Source: Paenibacillus sediminis (GTDB taxonomy: Bacteria; Bacillota; Bacilli; Paenibacillales; Paenibacillaceae). From it: 64,000 nucleotides of DNA. The first letter of the stretch is position 1. Each line of letters opens with the position of its first letter. The notes under the pieces were generated by a model that saw only the letters and a program-made list of their open reading frames with translations, was not told where the DNA came from and did not search any database. The translations under genes and the position numbers were made by a program. The stretch lies in contig NZ_JAGGKP010000002.1 in the NCBI RefSeq assembly GCF_017873765.1, positions 62,001 through 126,000 of the forward strand, written 5' to 3'. Below are positions 1 to 8,602 of this stretch, piece by piece.

Positions 1-932
1 CTGTCACGGAGATTCATCACTTCACGGTCCATCGTCAGTGATTCCATTTTACGATGTGCGGTGAACAGAATCGTTCCACCCGGCGTCTCATACACACCGC
101 GGCTCTTCATACCGACAAAACGGTTCTCCACCATGTCTACGCGTCCAATCCCGTGCTTGCCGCCAAGCTCATTCAGCTTCTCCATCACTTGCAGCGGACT
201 TAAACGTTCTCCGTTCAGGGCGATGCAGTTGCCTTGCTCAAATTCAAGCTCAATATATTCCGCCTGATCCGGTGCATCCTCTGGGGATACGCTGAGCAGA
301 TACATATCTTTATTTTCTGGTGCACTTGGATCGAACCAAGGATCTTCAAGCACGCCGCTCTCATAGCTAATATGAAGGAGGTTACGGTCCGTAGAATATG
401 GTTTAGCCGCGGATGCTTTAACAGGGATACCATGCTCTTCCGCATATGCGATCATTTCTGCCCGACCTGGGAATTGATTACGGAATTCCTCAATACGCCA
501 AGGCGCGATTACTTTAATTTCAGGTGCGAGTGCCGCTGCTGCAAGCTCAAAACGCACTTGGTCGTTCCCTTTCCCCGTTGCGCCGTGAGCAATCGCTGTA
601 GCACCCTCTGCGCGAGCTATCTCCACCATCCGCTTCGCAATCAATGGACGAGCGATACTCGTACCAAGCAGGTATTGTCCTTCATAAAGCGCCCCTGACT
701 GGAACATTGGGAAAATAAAATCTTGTGCAAATTCCGCACGCAAATCATCGATATATACTTTCGAAGCTCCCGTTGCGAGTGCTTTTTCTTCCAGTCCGTC
801 CAGCTCATCTTTCTGTCCGATATCAGCCGTAAACGCGATGATCTCTGCGTCATATGTTTCCTTGAGCCATTTCAAAATGACGGAGGTATCTAGTCCCCCG
901 GAATAAGCGAGTACGATTTTTTCTTTAGCCAT
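1..932 (-). CDS. argG: Argininosuccinate synthase, 3' end cut by the window edge
   Basis: Joins citrulline and aspartate using ATP to form argininosuccinate in arginine synthesis; cytoplasmic. About 310 codons are present and the C-terminus lies beyond the left edge. The reading frame from the ATG at 932-930 begins [17 protein letters not shown], with the SGGLDTS nucleotide loop of the family near residue 10. Later family-typical stretches are [16 protein letters not shown] and [20 protein letters not shown] strong Shine-Dalgarno sequence (GGGGAGGAATT) precedes the ATG. It lies 75 bases downstream of argF in the same direction, so it may be cotranscribed; the argF-argG gap holds an AT-rich stretch with a weak TTCAT-ACA-ATGAA inverted repeat but no clear promoter. 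argH would be expected just outside the window. Confidence 0.95.
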   Translation of the reverse strand, partial: MAKEKIVLAYSGGLDTSVILKWLKETYDAEIIAFTADIGQKDELDGLEEKALATGASKVYIDDLRAEFAQDFIFPMFQSGALYEGQYLLGTSIARPLIAKRMVEIARAEGATAIAHGATGKGNDQVRFELAAAALAPEIKVIAPWRIEEFRNQFPGRAEMIAYAEEHGIPVKASAAKPYSTDRNLLHISYESGVLEDPWFDPSAPENKDMYLLSVSPEDAPDQAEYIELEFEQGNCIALNGERLSPLQVMEKLNELGGKHGIGRVDMVENRFVGMKSRGVYETPGGTILFTAHRKMESLTMDREVMNLRD

Positions 933-1007
933 ATGTGAATTCCTCCCCTAATGTAGAACGCTCTCTCTCATTGATTAAACTTATAAATCGTTCATTGTAT
1001 GAATCAT

Positions 1008-1964
1008 TTATCCCATCAATGCAACCATAATCGCTTTCTGTGCATGGAGGCGGTTCTCTGCTTCATCAAAAACAACGGAATTCGGACCATCAATAACCTC
1101 TTCACTTACTTCTTCACCACGATGAGCAGGAAGACAGTGCAGGAACATGTAGTCTGGCTTCGCGTATTTTACTAACGCTTCATTTACTTGATAGTCAGCG
1201 AACGCAATTTCCCGAGCCTTCTGCTCAGCTTCAAAACCCATGCTCGCCCAGACGTCTGTATAAATAACATCTGCGTTCATGGCCGCTTCTTTCGAGTCAC
1301 GATATACTGTTATTTTCGCTCCAGATTGTTTAGCAATCTCCTGGCAATAAGCCACAATCTCTTGATCCGGCTCGTAGCCTTCAGGGCTAGCAACTGTAAC
1401 ATCCATCCCCATCTTCGCTCCGCCAATCATTAAGGAATGCGCCATGTTATTGCCGTCCCCGATATAAGCCAGCTTCAGTCCCTTCAGCTTGCCTTTATGT
1501 TCAATAATCGTCTGAAAATCAGCAAGCACTTGGCATGGATGCCCTAAATCGCTAAGTCCATTAATAACGGGAACAGTTGAATAACGAGCAAGCTCAATAA
1601 CCCGTTCGTGACCGAACGTACGAATCATAATGCCGTCCAAATAACGGGAAAGAACTTGAGCTGTATCGCTAATGGTCTCGCCGCGGCCGAGCTGAATATC
1701 ATTTTTACTTAAAAAGAGTGCATGCCCACCTAGCTGAAATACGCCAACTTCAAACGAAACGCGCGTTCTAGTCGATGATTTCTCAAAAATAAGTCCAACG
1801 GTTTTCCCTTTAAGCGGCTCATACACTTCACCGTTTTTTTGTTTGCGCTTCAATTCGATAGCGAGATCAAGCAAATACTGAATTTCTGCGCTGCTAAAGT
1901 CGGATAATTCTATAAAATCTCTGCCTTTGAGATCAAATTTAGGTTCTAAAGATGTCGGACTCAT
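1008..1964 (-). CDS. argF: Ornithine carbamoyltransferase
   Basis: Transfers the carbamoyl group from carbamoyl phosphate to ornithine, giving citrulline. 318 residues, the usual family length. The carbamoyl-phosphate loop STRTR is at about residues 64-68, HPCQ at 142-145, the ornithine-loop motif DVWASMG at 237-243 and the catalytic HCLPAHRG at 276-283, so all active-site motifs are intact. The start ATG overlaps the argD stop codon by four bases (ATGA) and is preceded by AAAGGAGGAG, which indicates translational coupling. Fifth gene of the argC-J-B-D-F run. The anabolic role is inferred from this operon context, since catabolic ArcB proteins look alike. Confidence 0.95.
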   Translation of the reverse strand: MSPTSLEPKFDLKGRDFIELSDFSSAEIQYLLDLAIELKRKQKNGEVYEPLKGKTVGLIFEKSSTRTRVSFEVGVFQLGGHALFLSKNDIQLGRGETISDTAQVLSRYLDGIMIRTFGHERVIELARYSTVPVINGLSDLGHPCQVLADFQTIIEHKGKLKGLKLAYIGDGNNMAHSLMIGGAKMGMDVTVASPEGYEPDQEIVAYCQEIAKQSGAKITVYRDSKEAAMNADVIYTDVWASMGFEAEQKAREIAFADYQVNEALVKYAKPDYMFLHCLPAHRGEEVSEEVIDGPNSVVFDEAENRLHAQKAIMVALMG

Positions 1965-3148
1965 ACGAGTGACTCCTCCTTTGCGGTATGTTGCTCGATG
2001 ATCGAAACGAGTATGTCTACCGCTTGATCAATCTCTTCAGTTGTGACTAATAGATTTGGTAAAAGACGAATGACATTCGGTCCAGCTGTTACGAACAGCA
2101 GCCCCTTCTTCTGTCCTTCGAGTACGAGATCCGCTACCGGTCCGGCACATTCAATACCAACGATTAGTCCCTTGCCGCGAACATCTTTCACGAACGAAAG
2201 TCCAGTAAGCTTCTCTTTAAGCTGTCCCATTAGGTAATCGCCCATTTCAGCGGCACGCTGAGGCAACTTATCCTCGACAATCGTCTCAATCGTGGCGATC
2301 ATGGCTGAAGTGGCCAGCGGTGTACCTCCAAAAGTCGATCCGTGGCTCCCTGCTGTGAACGCTTCACGAAGATACTCTTTGGCGAGCATCGCCCCTGCTG
2401 GAAAGCCGCTTGCAATGCCTTTTGCCGCTGTAAAAATATCAGGCTCTATGTTGTAATGCTCATGGGCGAACATTTTACCGGTCCGTCCCATGCCCGTTTG
2501 CACTTCATCAATGATAAGGAGTAAGCCGTACTTACGGCATAATGCAGCGACATCTTGCACAAACTGCTCATCTGCGATGTATACACCGCCTTCTGCCTGG
2601 ATGATCTCGAGCATAATGGCAGCGGTATGATCACTAATTGCCGCCTCGAGAGCAGGCAAGTCATGCAGCGGTACGCTTGTAAATCCAGCTGGAAGAGGAA
2701 GGAAGCCCTCCTTCACCTTCTGTTGACCTGTCGCTGTTAGCGTAGCCAGTGTTCTGCCGTGGAAAGACTGCGTGAACGTAATGATTTCATAACGGTCAGT
2801 TCCTTTCACCTTCTGGTGGTAACGGCGAGCAAGCTTAATAGCCGCTTCATTCGCTTCCGCTCCACTGTTACAGAAGAAGACTGCGTCCGCACAGCTGTTG
2901 TCTGTGAGCAGACGTGCCGCCACTTCCTGGTTCGGAATGTGAAAAAGATTCGACACATGCCACAGTTCATCGATTTGCGCTTTCAGCTTCTCTTTGACCT
3001 TCTCCGGCGAATGGCCAAGATTCGTTACCGCAAGTCCGCACATGAAATCTAAATACCGGTTGCCTTGGTCATCCCACAGCCAGCTGCCCTGCCCTTTCAC
3101 AAGACTGATTGGATATCTAGCGTATGTAGGAAATAATGAACTTGCCAT
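1961..3148 (-). CDS. argD: Acetylornithine aminotransferase
   Basis: Pyridoxal-phosphate enzyme converting N-acetylglutamate semialdehyde to N-acetylornithine with glutamate as amino donor. 395 residues, a normal class-III aminotransferase length. Visible motifs are the cofactor phosphate-binding NSGAEANEAAIKLAR near residue 93, the aspartate motif IIDEVQTGMGRTG near residue 217 and the Schiff-base lysine in TAAKGIASGFP near residue 250. The Shine-Dalgarno sequence is AAAGGAGTGG before ATG at 3148. It lies 35 bases after argB and overlaps argF by four bases. The family also includes ornithine and succinylornithine aminotransferases, but the arg operon setting settles the assignment. Confidence 0.94.
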   Translation of the reverse strand: MASSLFPTYARYPISLVKGQGSWLWDDQGNRYLDFMCGLAVTNLGHSPEKVKEKLKAQIDELWHVSNLFHIPNQEVAARLLTDNSCADAVFFCNSGAEANEAAIKLARRYHQKVKGTDRYEIITFTQSFHGRTLATLTATGQQKVKEGFLPLPAGFTSVPLHDLPALEAAISDHTAAIMLEIIQAEGGVYIADEQFVQDVAALCRKYGLLLIIDEVQTGMGRTGKMFAHEHYNIEPDIFTAAKGIASGFPAGAMLAKEYLREAFTAGSHGSTFGGTPLATSAMIATIETIVEDKLPQRAAEMGDYLMGQLKEKLTGLSFVKDVRGKGLIVGIECAGPVADLVLEGQKKGLLFVTAGPNVIRLLPNLLVTTEEIDQAVDILVSIIEQHTAKEESLV

Positions 3149-3183
3149 CGTTACTCCACTCCTTTTATCAAATCTATTTATGA

Positions 3184-3981
3184 TTACATCCGTACAATTT
3201 TGGTTCCGATGCGTTCACCATTTAACACACGACTCAGCACTTGCGGTTCGCTGCCATCGACGATCACAACCTCCTGCACGTTGCCTTGAATACAGTTAAT
3301 CGCTGCTCGCACCTTCGGAATCATCCCGCCATAAATTTCGCCGGACTCAATCATATGTTCTATTTCTTGCACACTCACCGAAGGCAGAACCCGCTTCTCA
3401 CCTTGAACCTTCTTCATAATTCCAGGGACATCCGTCACAACAATCATGCGCTGTACGCCGAGATGCGAAGCGACTGCCCCTGCCGCCGTATCGGCATTAA
3501 TGTTATATCGCTGTCCTGAAGCATCGATTCCGATCGGTGCAATAACAGGCATATACCCAAGCCTAAGCACGCCCTCAACAATAGACGATTCTACATAGGT
3601 AACGTCGCCTACCCAGCCTACTTCATCGCTGTTCACCACAGGTTTCGCTTGAATAAGCAGACCGTCAACACCAGACAGACCGAGCGCTTTGCCGCCGCTG
3701 CTCTGAATTTTACGAATAATTTCTTTGTTGATGCTGCCAGCCAGCACCATCTCAACGACATCGAGTACCGGTTCGGTTGTTTTGCGAAGTCCATTCACAA
3801 ATTCCGTTTCGATTCCGAGCTTCGCTAAGTTATCAGAGATCGCAGGACCCCCGCCATGTACAATAACGGGCTGCACTCCGCTCTCTTGAATCTGCTTTAA
3901 ATCTTCGAAAAAAGAATCCGGCAACGCAGCAAGTGTACTGCCGCCGCACTTCATAACAAAGGTTTGATTAGCTGCTGCCAT
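3184..3981 (-). CDS. argB: Acetylglutamate kinase
   Basis: Phosphorylates N-acetylglutamate with ATP, normally the controlled step of the acetylated arginine pathway. 265 residues. Amino-acid-kinase fold motifs are visible: KCGGSTL near residue 11, the glycine-rich VHGGGPAI near residue 41 and INADTAAGAVA near residue 160. The protein is short and lacks the N-terminal helix associated with arginine-sensitive hexameric forms; this suggests, but does not prove, low feedback sensitivity. The start ATG has the site AAGGGAGGTT. It lies 16 bases after argJ and 35 before argD within the operon. Confidence 0.94.
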   Translation of the reverse strand: MAAANQTFVMKCGGSTLAALPDSFFEDLKQIQESGVQPVIVHGGGPAISDNLAKLGIETEFVNGLRKTTEPVLDVVEMVLAGSINKEIIRKIQSSGGKALGLSGVDGLLIQAKPVVNSDEVGWVGDVTYVESSIVEGVLRLGYMPVIAPIGIDASGQRYNINADTAAGAVASHLGVQRMIVVTDVPGIMKKVQGEKRVLPSVSVQEIEHMIESGEIYGGMIPKVRAAINCIQGNVQEVVIVDGSEPQVLSRVLNGERIGTKIVRM

Positions 3982-3997
3982 CGCCTGTGAACCTCCC

Positions 3998-5224
3998 TTA
4001 TGTCCGGTAAGCGGCGTTTATTTTCACATAATCATAAGTTAAGTCACAGCCCCAAGCTGTTGCCTTACCTGGTCCGTTACGAAGATCGACTACAATTTGC
4101 ACGGTATCCCCTTTTAAATAAGCAAGCGCTTCGTCCTCATTGAAAGGAACAGGCTTAGAATCCGTCAGCACAGCGATATCGCCGAGACGTATATTTACGG
4201 TTTCTGGATTTACAGGCTCTCCCGCACGTCCTACAGCGGCAATAATGCGGCCCCAGTTCGCATCGGAGCCGAATATCGCGGATTTCACGAGACTCGAGCC
4301 GACAATGGTCTTCGCAATCACTCTTGCCGACGTATCACTAATCGCTCCGCTTACACTCACCTCAATCAGCTTCGTCGCGCCTTCACCGTCACGAGCGATC
4401 GATTGCGCCAGCACCTCACACACATGGCGGAATGCAGCTGCAAAGCTCTCCCAATCTTTATGCTGCGGTGTCAATTGGTCATTATCAGCAAGTCCGCTAG
4501 CCATGACAAGGAGCATATCATTGGTGCTCGAATCTCCATCCACGGTAATCATATTAAAAGTAAGGTCCGTCGTTTCTCTTAATAACTGCTGAAGTGAATC
4601 CGCATCAATATGAGCATCCGTCGTTATAAAAGAAAGCATCGTCGCCATGTTCGGATGAATCATTCCCGAGCCTTTCGCTGCCCCCGCAATCGTCACCTGT
4701 TTACCGTTCACTTCAAGAGTGACGCATATTTCCTTCTTCACAAGATCTGTTGTAAGTATCGCTTGGCAAAAGTCCTCAGCAGCCGCAGATTCACTAGAAA
4801 TACGAGAAGGCAGTGCTGCAATGCCTGAAGTAAGCAGATCCATCTTAAGCAGTTCGCCGATGACTCCAGTTGATGCAACAGCTACATCTTGCTCGCCTAC
4901 TCCTAGATGCTTCGCTGCTGCCGCACGCATTGTAAATGCGTCCTCTTCACCTTGCTTACCTGTGCAAGCATTGGCATTGCCGCTGTTGACAATGACTGCT
5001 CGTAAGGTGTGATTTGCTAGACTTTCCTTCGTCACTTTAATAGGCGCTGCTTGAAATACGTTTGTTGTATACACCGCTGCCGCCGTAGCAGGTACGTCAC
5101 ACACTATCGCGCCAAGATCGTGGCGAGTTGTTTTTTTCAAACCGCAATGAAGTCCTCCAGCTCGGAAACCCCGAGGGGATGTAATAGAACCGTCAGTAAC
5201 GACAGTAAACGTATGCTGTCCCAT
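3998..5224 (-). CDS. argJ: Bifunctional glutamate N-acetyltransferase / amino-acid acetyltransferase
   Basis: Moves the acetyl group from N-acetylornithine to glutamate, recycling it, and in bifunctional members also makes N-acetylglutamate from acetyl-CoA. 408 residues. The protein self-cleaves into alpha and beta chains; the cleavage motif is GMIHPNMATML near residue 190, with Thr as the new N-terminal nucleophile. The C-terminal DLTYDYVKINAAYRT is typical of the family. No argA-like gene or argE is visible here, which fits the cyclic ArgJ pathway. The site GTGGGGGAAAG precedes the ATG at 5224. It lies 18 bases after argC. Confidence 0.95.
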   Translation of the reverse strand: MGQHTFTVVTDGSITSPRGFRAGGLHCGLKKTTRHDLGAIVCDVPATAAAVYTTNVFQAAPIKVTKESLANHTLRAVIVNSGNANACTGKQGEEDAFTMRAAAAKHLGVGEQDVAVASTGVIGELLKMDLLTSGIAALPSRISSESAAAEDFCQAILTTDLVKKEICVTLEVNGKQVTIAGAAKGSGMIHPNMATMLSFITTDAHIDADSLQQLLRETTDLTFNMITVDGDSSTNDMLLVMASGLADNDQLTPQHKDWESFAAAFRHVCEVLAQSIARDGEGATKLIEVSVSGAISDTSARVIAKTIVGSSLVKSAIFGSDANWGRIIAAVGRAGEPVNPETVNIRLGDIAVLTDSKPVPFNEDEALAYLKGDTVQIVVDLRNGPGKATAWGCDLTYDYVKINAAYRT

Positions 5225-5242
5225 ATGTGCTTTCCCCCACTT

Positions 5243-6295
5243 TTATGGATATACTGGTGTACGAGTTAAGCCTACGCTCTCATCCCAGCCCATCATCAAA
5301 TTTAAATTTTGAATCGCTTGACCCGCTGCGCCTTTGACCAAATTATCTATGACCGAAATGATCGTTACACGGCCTGTTCGCTGATCTACTGCAAACCCAA
5401 TATCGCAATAATTAGAGCCGTAAACTTCCTTCGTCGCTGGCCATCCGCCTGCATCCCGAATGCGGACAAAAGGCCGCCCTTCATAATACTGACGATACAG
5501 CTGTATCAAATCTTCCTCTGTATATGCTCCTGTTAACGTCGCGTACATCGTGGTCATAATCCCGCGCGTCATAGGCACAAGATGGGTAGTAAAGGTGACT
5601 GTGACGTCCTCTCCCAGAGCCTCGGATAAAGTCTGCTCTATTTCAGGGATATGTTGATGTCTATTGACTTTATACGCTTTGAAATTTTCATTCATTTCAG
5701 AGTAATGAATGAGAAGACTTGTGCCCCTTCCAGCACCGGAAACTCCTGATTTCGCATCAATAATGATGGTGCGGTGGTCAATCCACCCTGCACTAAGTAG
5801 CGGAATCAGCCCGAGCAGTGTTGCAGTTGGGTAACATCCGGGATTTGCAATGAACGTCTTCCTGGCAACTTCCTCACCATAAATCTCGCTTAAACCATAC
5901 ACGGCCTGTTCTAAATATTCAGGCTGAGGAGCTTCCTTCTTATACCACTGTTCATAAGAACTGCTGCTCTTCAGACGAAAATCACCGGATAAATCTATCA
6001 CTTTCAGCCCTGCATCAAGCAGCTGCGGCACTAATTTACTGCTCACACCAGAAGGTGTTGCCGTAAATACAACATCCGCATTTCCTGCGATTTGAGCAAT
6101 ATCGATTCCATCTAAGTTTTGTGTCATGATTTCATTCAAATGAGGATATCCAGCAGCAACCCGTTCTCCACTGCTTGAAGATGATATGACGGATGTAATC
6201 TCTACATTTGGATGCTCTAGTAAAAAACGAATCAGCTCCACTCCTCCATACCCAGTGGAACCCACAATAGCCGCTCTTATTTTCGTAATTGTCAT
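5243..6295 (-). CDS. argC: N-acetyl-gamma-glutamyl-phosphate reductase
   Basis: Reduces N-acetylglutamyl phosphate to the semialdehyde with NADPH. First gene of the operon. The frame is open upstream to 6325, but the ATG at 6295 is preferred: it follows GGGGGA at five bases and yields the normal N-terminus MTITKIRAAIVGSTGYGG with the GxTGYxG dinucleotide-binding motif; this gives 350 residues. The catalytic cysteine is in NPGCYPTA near residue 147, and the His-containing HQHIPEIEQ follows near residue 210. It lies about 90 bases downstream of the ARG-box promoter at 6353-6409. Confidence 0.94.
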   Translation of the reverse strand: MTITKIRAAIVGSTGYGGVELIRFLLEHPNVEITSVISSSSSGERVAAGYPHLNEIMTQNLDGIDIAQIAGNADVVFTATPSGVSSKLVPQLLDAGLKVIDLSGDFRLKSSSSYEQWYKKEAPQPEYLEQAVYGLSEIYGEEVARKTFIANPGCYPTATLLGLIPLLSAGWIDHRTIIIDAKSGVSGAGRGTSLLIHYSEMNENFKAYKVNRHQHIPEIEQTLSEALGEDVTVTFTTHLVPMTRGIMTTMYATLTGAYTEEDLIQLYRQYYEGRPFVRIRDAGGWPATKEVYGSNYCDIGFAVDQRTGRVTIISVIDNLVKGAAGQAIQNLNLMMGWDESVGLTRTPVYP

Positions 6296-6352
6296 GACAA
6301 TCCCCCATTTCAGGCCTCTCTCCATGAGCTAAAGCGTTTATGATGTCCGCTC

Positions 6353-6409
6353 AATGTATAAATACTAAAGAATATGTATTATTATACGACCGTATTTATA
6401 TAAATACAA
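6353..6409 (-). promoter_or_regulatory. arg operon promoter overlapped by ARG-box-like operators
   Basis: On the minus strand a perfect -10 TATAAT (6386-6381) lies 17 bases after TTGTAT (6409-6404). The spacer and -35 are covered by an exact 16-base palindrome, GTATTTATATAAATAC (6392-6407). A second, similar half-palindrome AGTATTTATACATT is at 6366-6353, just past the -10. ArgR/AhrC repressors bind paired AT-rich boxes of this kind, so arginine-dependent repression is inferred. Confidence 0.7.
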
Positions 6410-6433
6410 CAGGGGGAGGTGAAATTTATGTAA

Positions 6434-6470
6434 AACAAAAAAAGAGACAAGCTATTTAAGCTTGTCTCTT
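6434..6470 (-). terminator. Terminator of the YitT-family gene
   Basis: A 12-base-pair stem (AAGAGACAAGCT at 6442-6453 with AGCTTGTCTCTT at 6459-6470) with loop ATTTA is followed on the minus strand by a T-rich tract. The gene's stop codon (6458-6456) lies inside the loop, so the upstream arm is coding sequence. Confidence 0.85.
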
Positions 6471-7340
6471 GAATCCTTTACCGAGCACTTCGTGCGCATT
6501 GCTAATAATCACAAAAGCATCTGGATCAACTGACTTAACAATGGCCTTTAGACGACTTACTTCATTTTGTCCGACAACAACCATTAATACAGGGCGTTCA
6601 TTGCCGGTATATCCGCCCTCTGCTGACAATTTCGTTAGGCCGCGATCTAAATCATACAGTATTACCTTGGACATTTGCTCCGTATCTTTCGTAATAATGT
6701 ATGCCACTTTGGAGGTGCTAATGCCAAGCTCCAGCATATCGATCATTTTCCCTTGGATATAAAGTCCGATTAATGCATACATCGCCTGCTCCCATGATAA
6801 GACGAAGCCAGCGAGTGTAATGACGATTCCGTCAAACAATACGATGCAGAAGGCAAGACTGAATCCTGTATACTTCTGCATAATTTGAGCAGCAACGGAC
6901 AACCCTCCGGTAGAGCCTCGGCCGCGAAACACAATGCCAAGTCCCAGTCCAACGCCAATTCCCCCATAAAGTGAGGCGAGGAGCGGATTTGTGGTAGGCA
7001 CCAGGACATCCCGGGTGAGGTATACGAATAATGGAAGAACCATCGTCCCTAACAAAGAACGTACACCATACTGCTTGCCTAGCAGAATGACTCCTGCAAT
7101 AAAGAGCGGAATATTTAGCAGCCACTGCGTATAAGCAGGTTCAACACCTAGCCAAGCTTTTACGAGGACAGAGATCCCGGATACACCGCCTGAAGCAATA
7201 CGATTTGGTACTAGAAACATATTAAAGGTAAGAGCAGTAATGAATGAACCAATGATAATGAGAGCAACATCGAGTAAGTTCCGCTTAGGTCCATGCAGTG
7301 GAATAAAAGACTTCCGCTTCCTTTGAGATGAAAAAATCAT
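6456..7340 (-). CDS. YitT-family integral membrane protein (DUF2179 C-terminus)
   Basis: 294 residues. A basic N-terminal tail is followed by about five or six hydrophobic segments between residues 22 and 195 (first near LLDVALIIIGSFITALTFNMF). A soluble C-terminal domain of about 80 residues follows, matching the DUF2179 part of YitT/YpjC-type proteins (KLSAEGGYTGNERPVLMVVVGQNEV). Function is not established for most members, and transport is only a guess. ATG 7340 follows AAAGGAGA. It sits alone between prfB and the arg operon, with its own terminator and about 107 bases upstream that include the prfB terminator. Confidence 0.85.
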   Translation of the reverse strand: MIFSSQRKRKSFIPLHGPKRNLLDVALIIIGSFITALTFNMFLVPNRIASGGVSGISVLVKAWLGVEPAYTQWLLNIPLFIAGVILLGKQYGVRSLLGTMVLPLFVYLTRDVLVPTTNPLLASLYGGIGVGLGLGIVFRGRGSTGGLSVAAQIMQKYTGFSLAFCIVLFDGIVITLAGFVLSWEQAMYALIGLYIQGKMIDMLELGISTSKVAYIITKDTEQMSKVILYDLDRGLTKLSAEGGYTGNERPVLMVVVGQNEVSRLKAIVKSVDPDAFVIISNAHEVLGKGFKRQA

Positions 7341-7398
7341 TTATGTATTCTCCTTTGATCATCTTGAACTGTCTTCTGGCATTTATGTATTATGTACA

Positions 7399-7432
7399 GA
7401 AAAAATTCCTACACGTGAGGGCGTGTAGGAAT
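7399..7432 (-). terminator. Terminator of prfB
   Basis: Stem of 11 base pairs, ATTCCTACACG at 7405-7415 with CGTGTAGGAAT at 7422-7432, loop of six, followed on the minus strand by six T residues. It ends 16 bases before the prfB stop codon. Confidence 0.9.
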
Positions 7433-7447
7433 ACATTCCAAAAGCAT

Positions 7448-8561
7448 TTATTTGGCATCCACTCGAATTTGACTGCGTAGATATCCATCAATAAACATAT
7501 CAATGTCACCATCCATGACAGCACCGATATTTCCCGTCTCTACTTGTGTCCGGTGATCCTTCACCAAACTGTATGGATGGAATACATAGGACCGAATTTG
7601 ACTGCCCCATGCGATATCGGACTGCTCCCCGCGAATTTCAGCAAGCTCTTTCTGCTGCTCTTCGATTTTCCGTTCATACAATTTAGAACGAAGCATCGTC
7701 ATTGCACGTTCACGGTTTTTAATTTGTGACCGTTCATTCTGACAAGTAACAACGATACCTGTCGGAATATGAGTGATACGAACGGCAGAATCCGTTGTAT
7801 TAATATGCTGACCGCCCGCGCCGCTGGCACGGTACGTATCGATTTTCAAATCTTCATTGCGAATTTCAATTTCCACATCATCATTAATCTCTGGAACGAC
7901 ATCGCAAGATACGAATGACGTATGCCGGCGTCCGGAAGCATCGAAAGGCGAAATCCGAACAAGCCTGTGCACACCTTTCTCAGCTTTCAAATATCCGTAT
8001 GCGTTATATCCTTTGATGAGGAGCGTCACGCTCTTGATTCCTGCCTCATCACCAGGCAAGTAATCCATAACTTCAACTTTAAAGCCGCGTTTCTCAGCCC
8101 AGCGTGTATACATGCGAAGCAGCATCGAACCCCAGTCTTGAGATTCAGTACCACCGGCACCTGGGTGAAGTTCCAAAATCGCATTCATTTTATCATAAGG
8201 CTGATTGAGAAGCAGTTGCAGTTCGAAATCTTCGATTTTTTTAACTAAGCCTTTGACGCTTTCAGCTACTTCATTCGCCAAAGACTCATCATTCTCTTCT
8301 TCTGCAAGCTCCATCATCATTTGTGCGTCATCAAATTCCTGCTGCAATTTCTCGTATTGATCCACTGACGATTTTACTGCATTCATCTCAGAGATAATAC
8401 TTTGCGCACGTTCGTTATCATCCCAAAAATCAGGGGCTGCCATTTTCACTTCGAAGTTAGAAATCATTTCACGCTTGAGATCTAAGTCAAAGAGACCCCC
8501 TAAGATTGGAAAGTTTCGCAGCCATTTCACGTAAATCATGTTTTACACTAGGATCGATCAT
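7448..8561 (-). CDS. prfB: Peptide chain release factor 2, made through a programmed +1 frameshift
   Basis: Recognises UGA and UAA stop codons and triggers peptide release. Translation starts at ATG 8561 (GAGGTGA nine bases upstream), reads 24 codons to CTT (8492-8490), meets TGA (8489-8487) and shifts +1 to continue at GAC 8488. The coding segments are therefore 8561-8490 and 8488-7448, giving about 370 residues. Downstream are the stop-codon recognition motif SPF (RISPFDASG) and the hydrolysis motif GGQ ([14 protein letters not shown]). The frame that opens only at 8539 gives an unnatural N-terminus and is not the real start. It lies 41 bases after secA, the conserved secA-prfB pair. Confidence 0.96.
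8487..8501 (-). other. prfB +1 frameshift signal
   Basis: On the minus strand the codons AGG GGG TCT CTT TGA are followed by C. The internal Shine-Dalgarno-like AGGGGG (8501-8496) stands three bases before the CTT slippery codon, and the stop is the weak context TGAC. This matches the autoregulatory site known from many bacteria: low RF2 lets the ribosome slip into the +1 frame. Confidence 0.95.
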
Positions 8562-8602
8562 GGTTGTTTCATCACCTCTTCATTAACTATGCACTTGTTT
8601 CC

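Noticed and set aside
6410-6433. A plus-strand ribosome site (GGGGGAGGTG) followed by ATG-TAA.
   Set aside because: A start directly followed by a stop, with no promoter on that strand; most likely chance in the arg upstream region.
8487-8561. Apparent stop codon near the start of prfB, as if a frameshifted pseudogene.
   Set aside because: All elements of the programmed +1 site are present, so the gene is functional.
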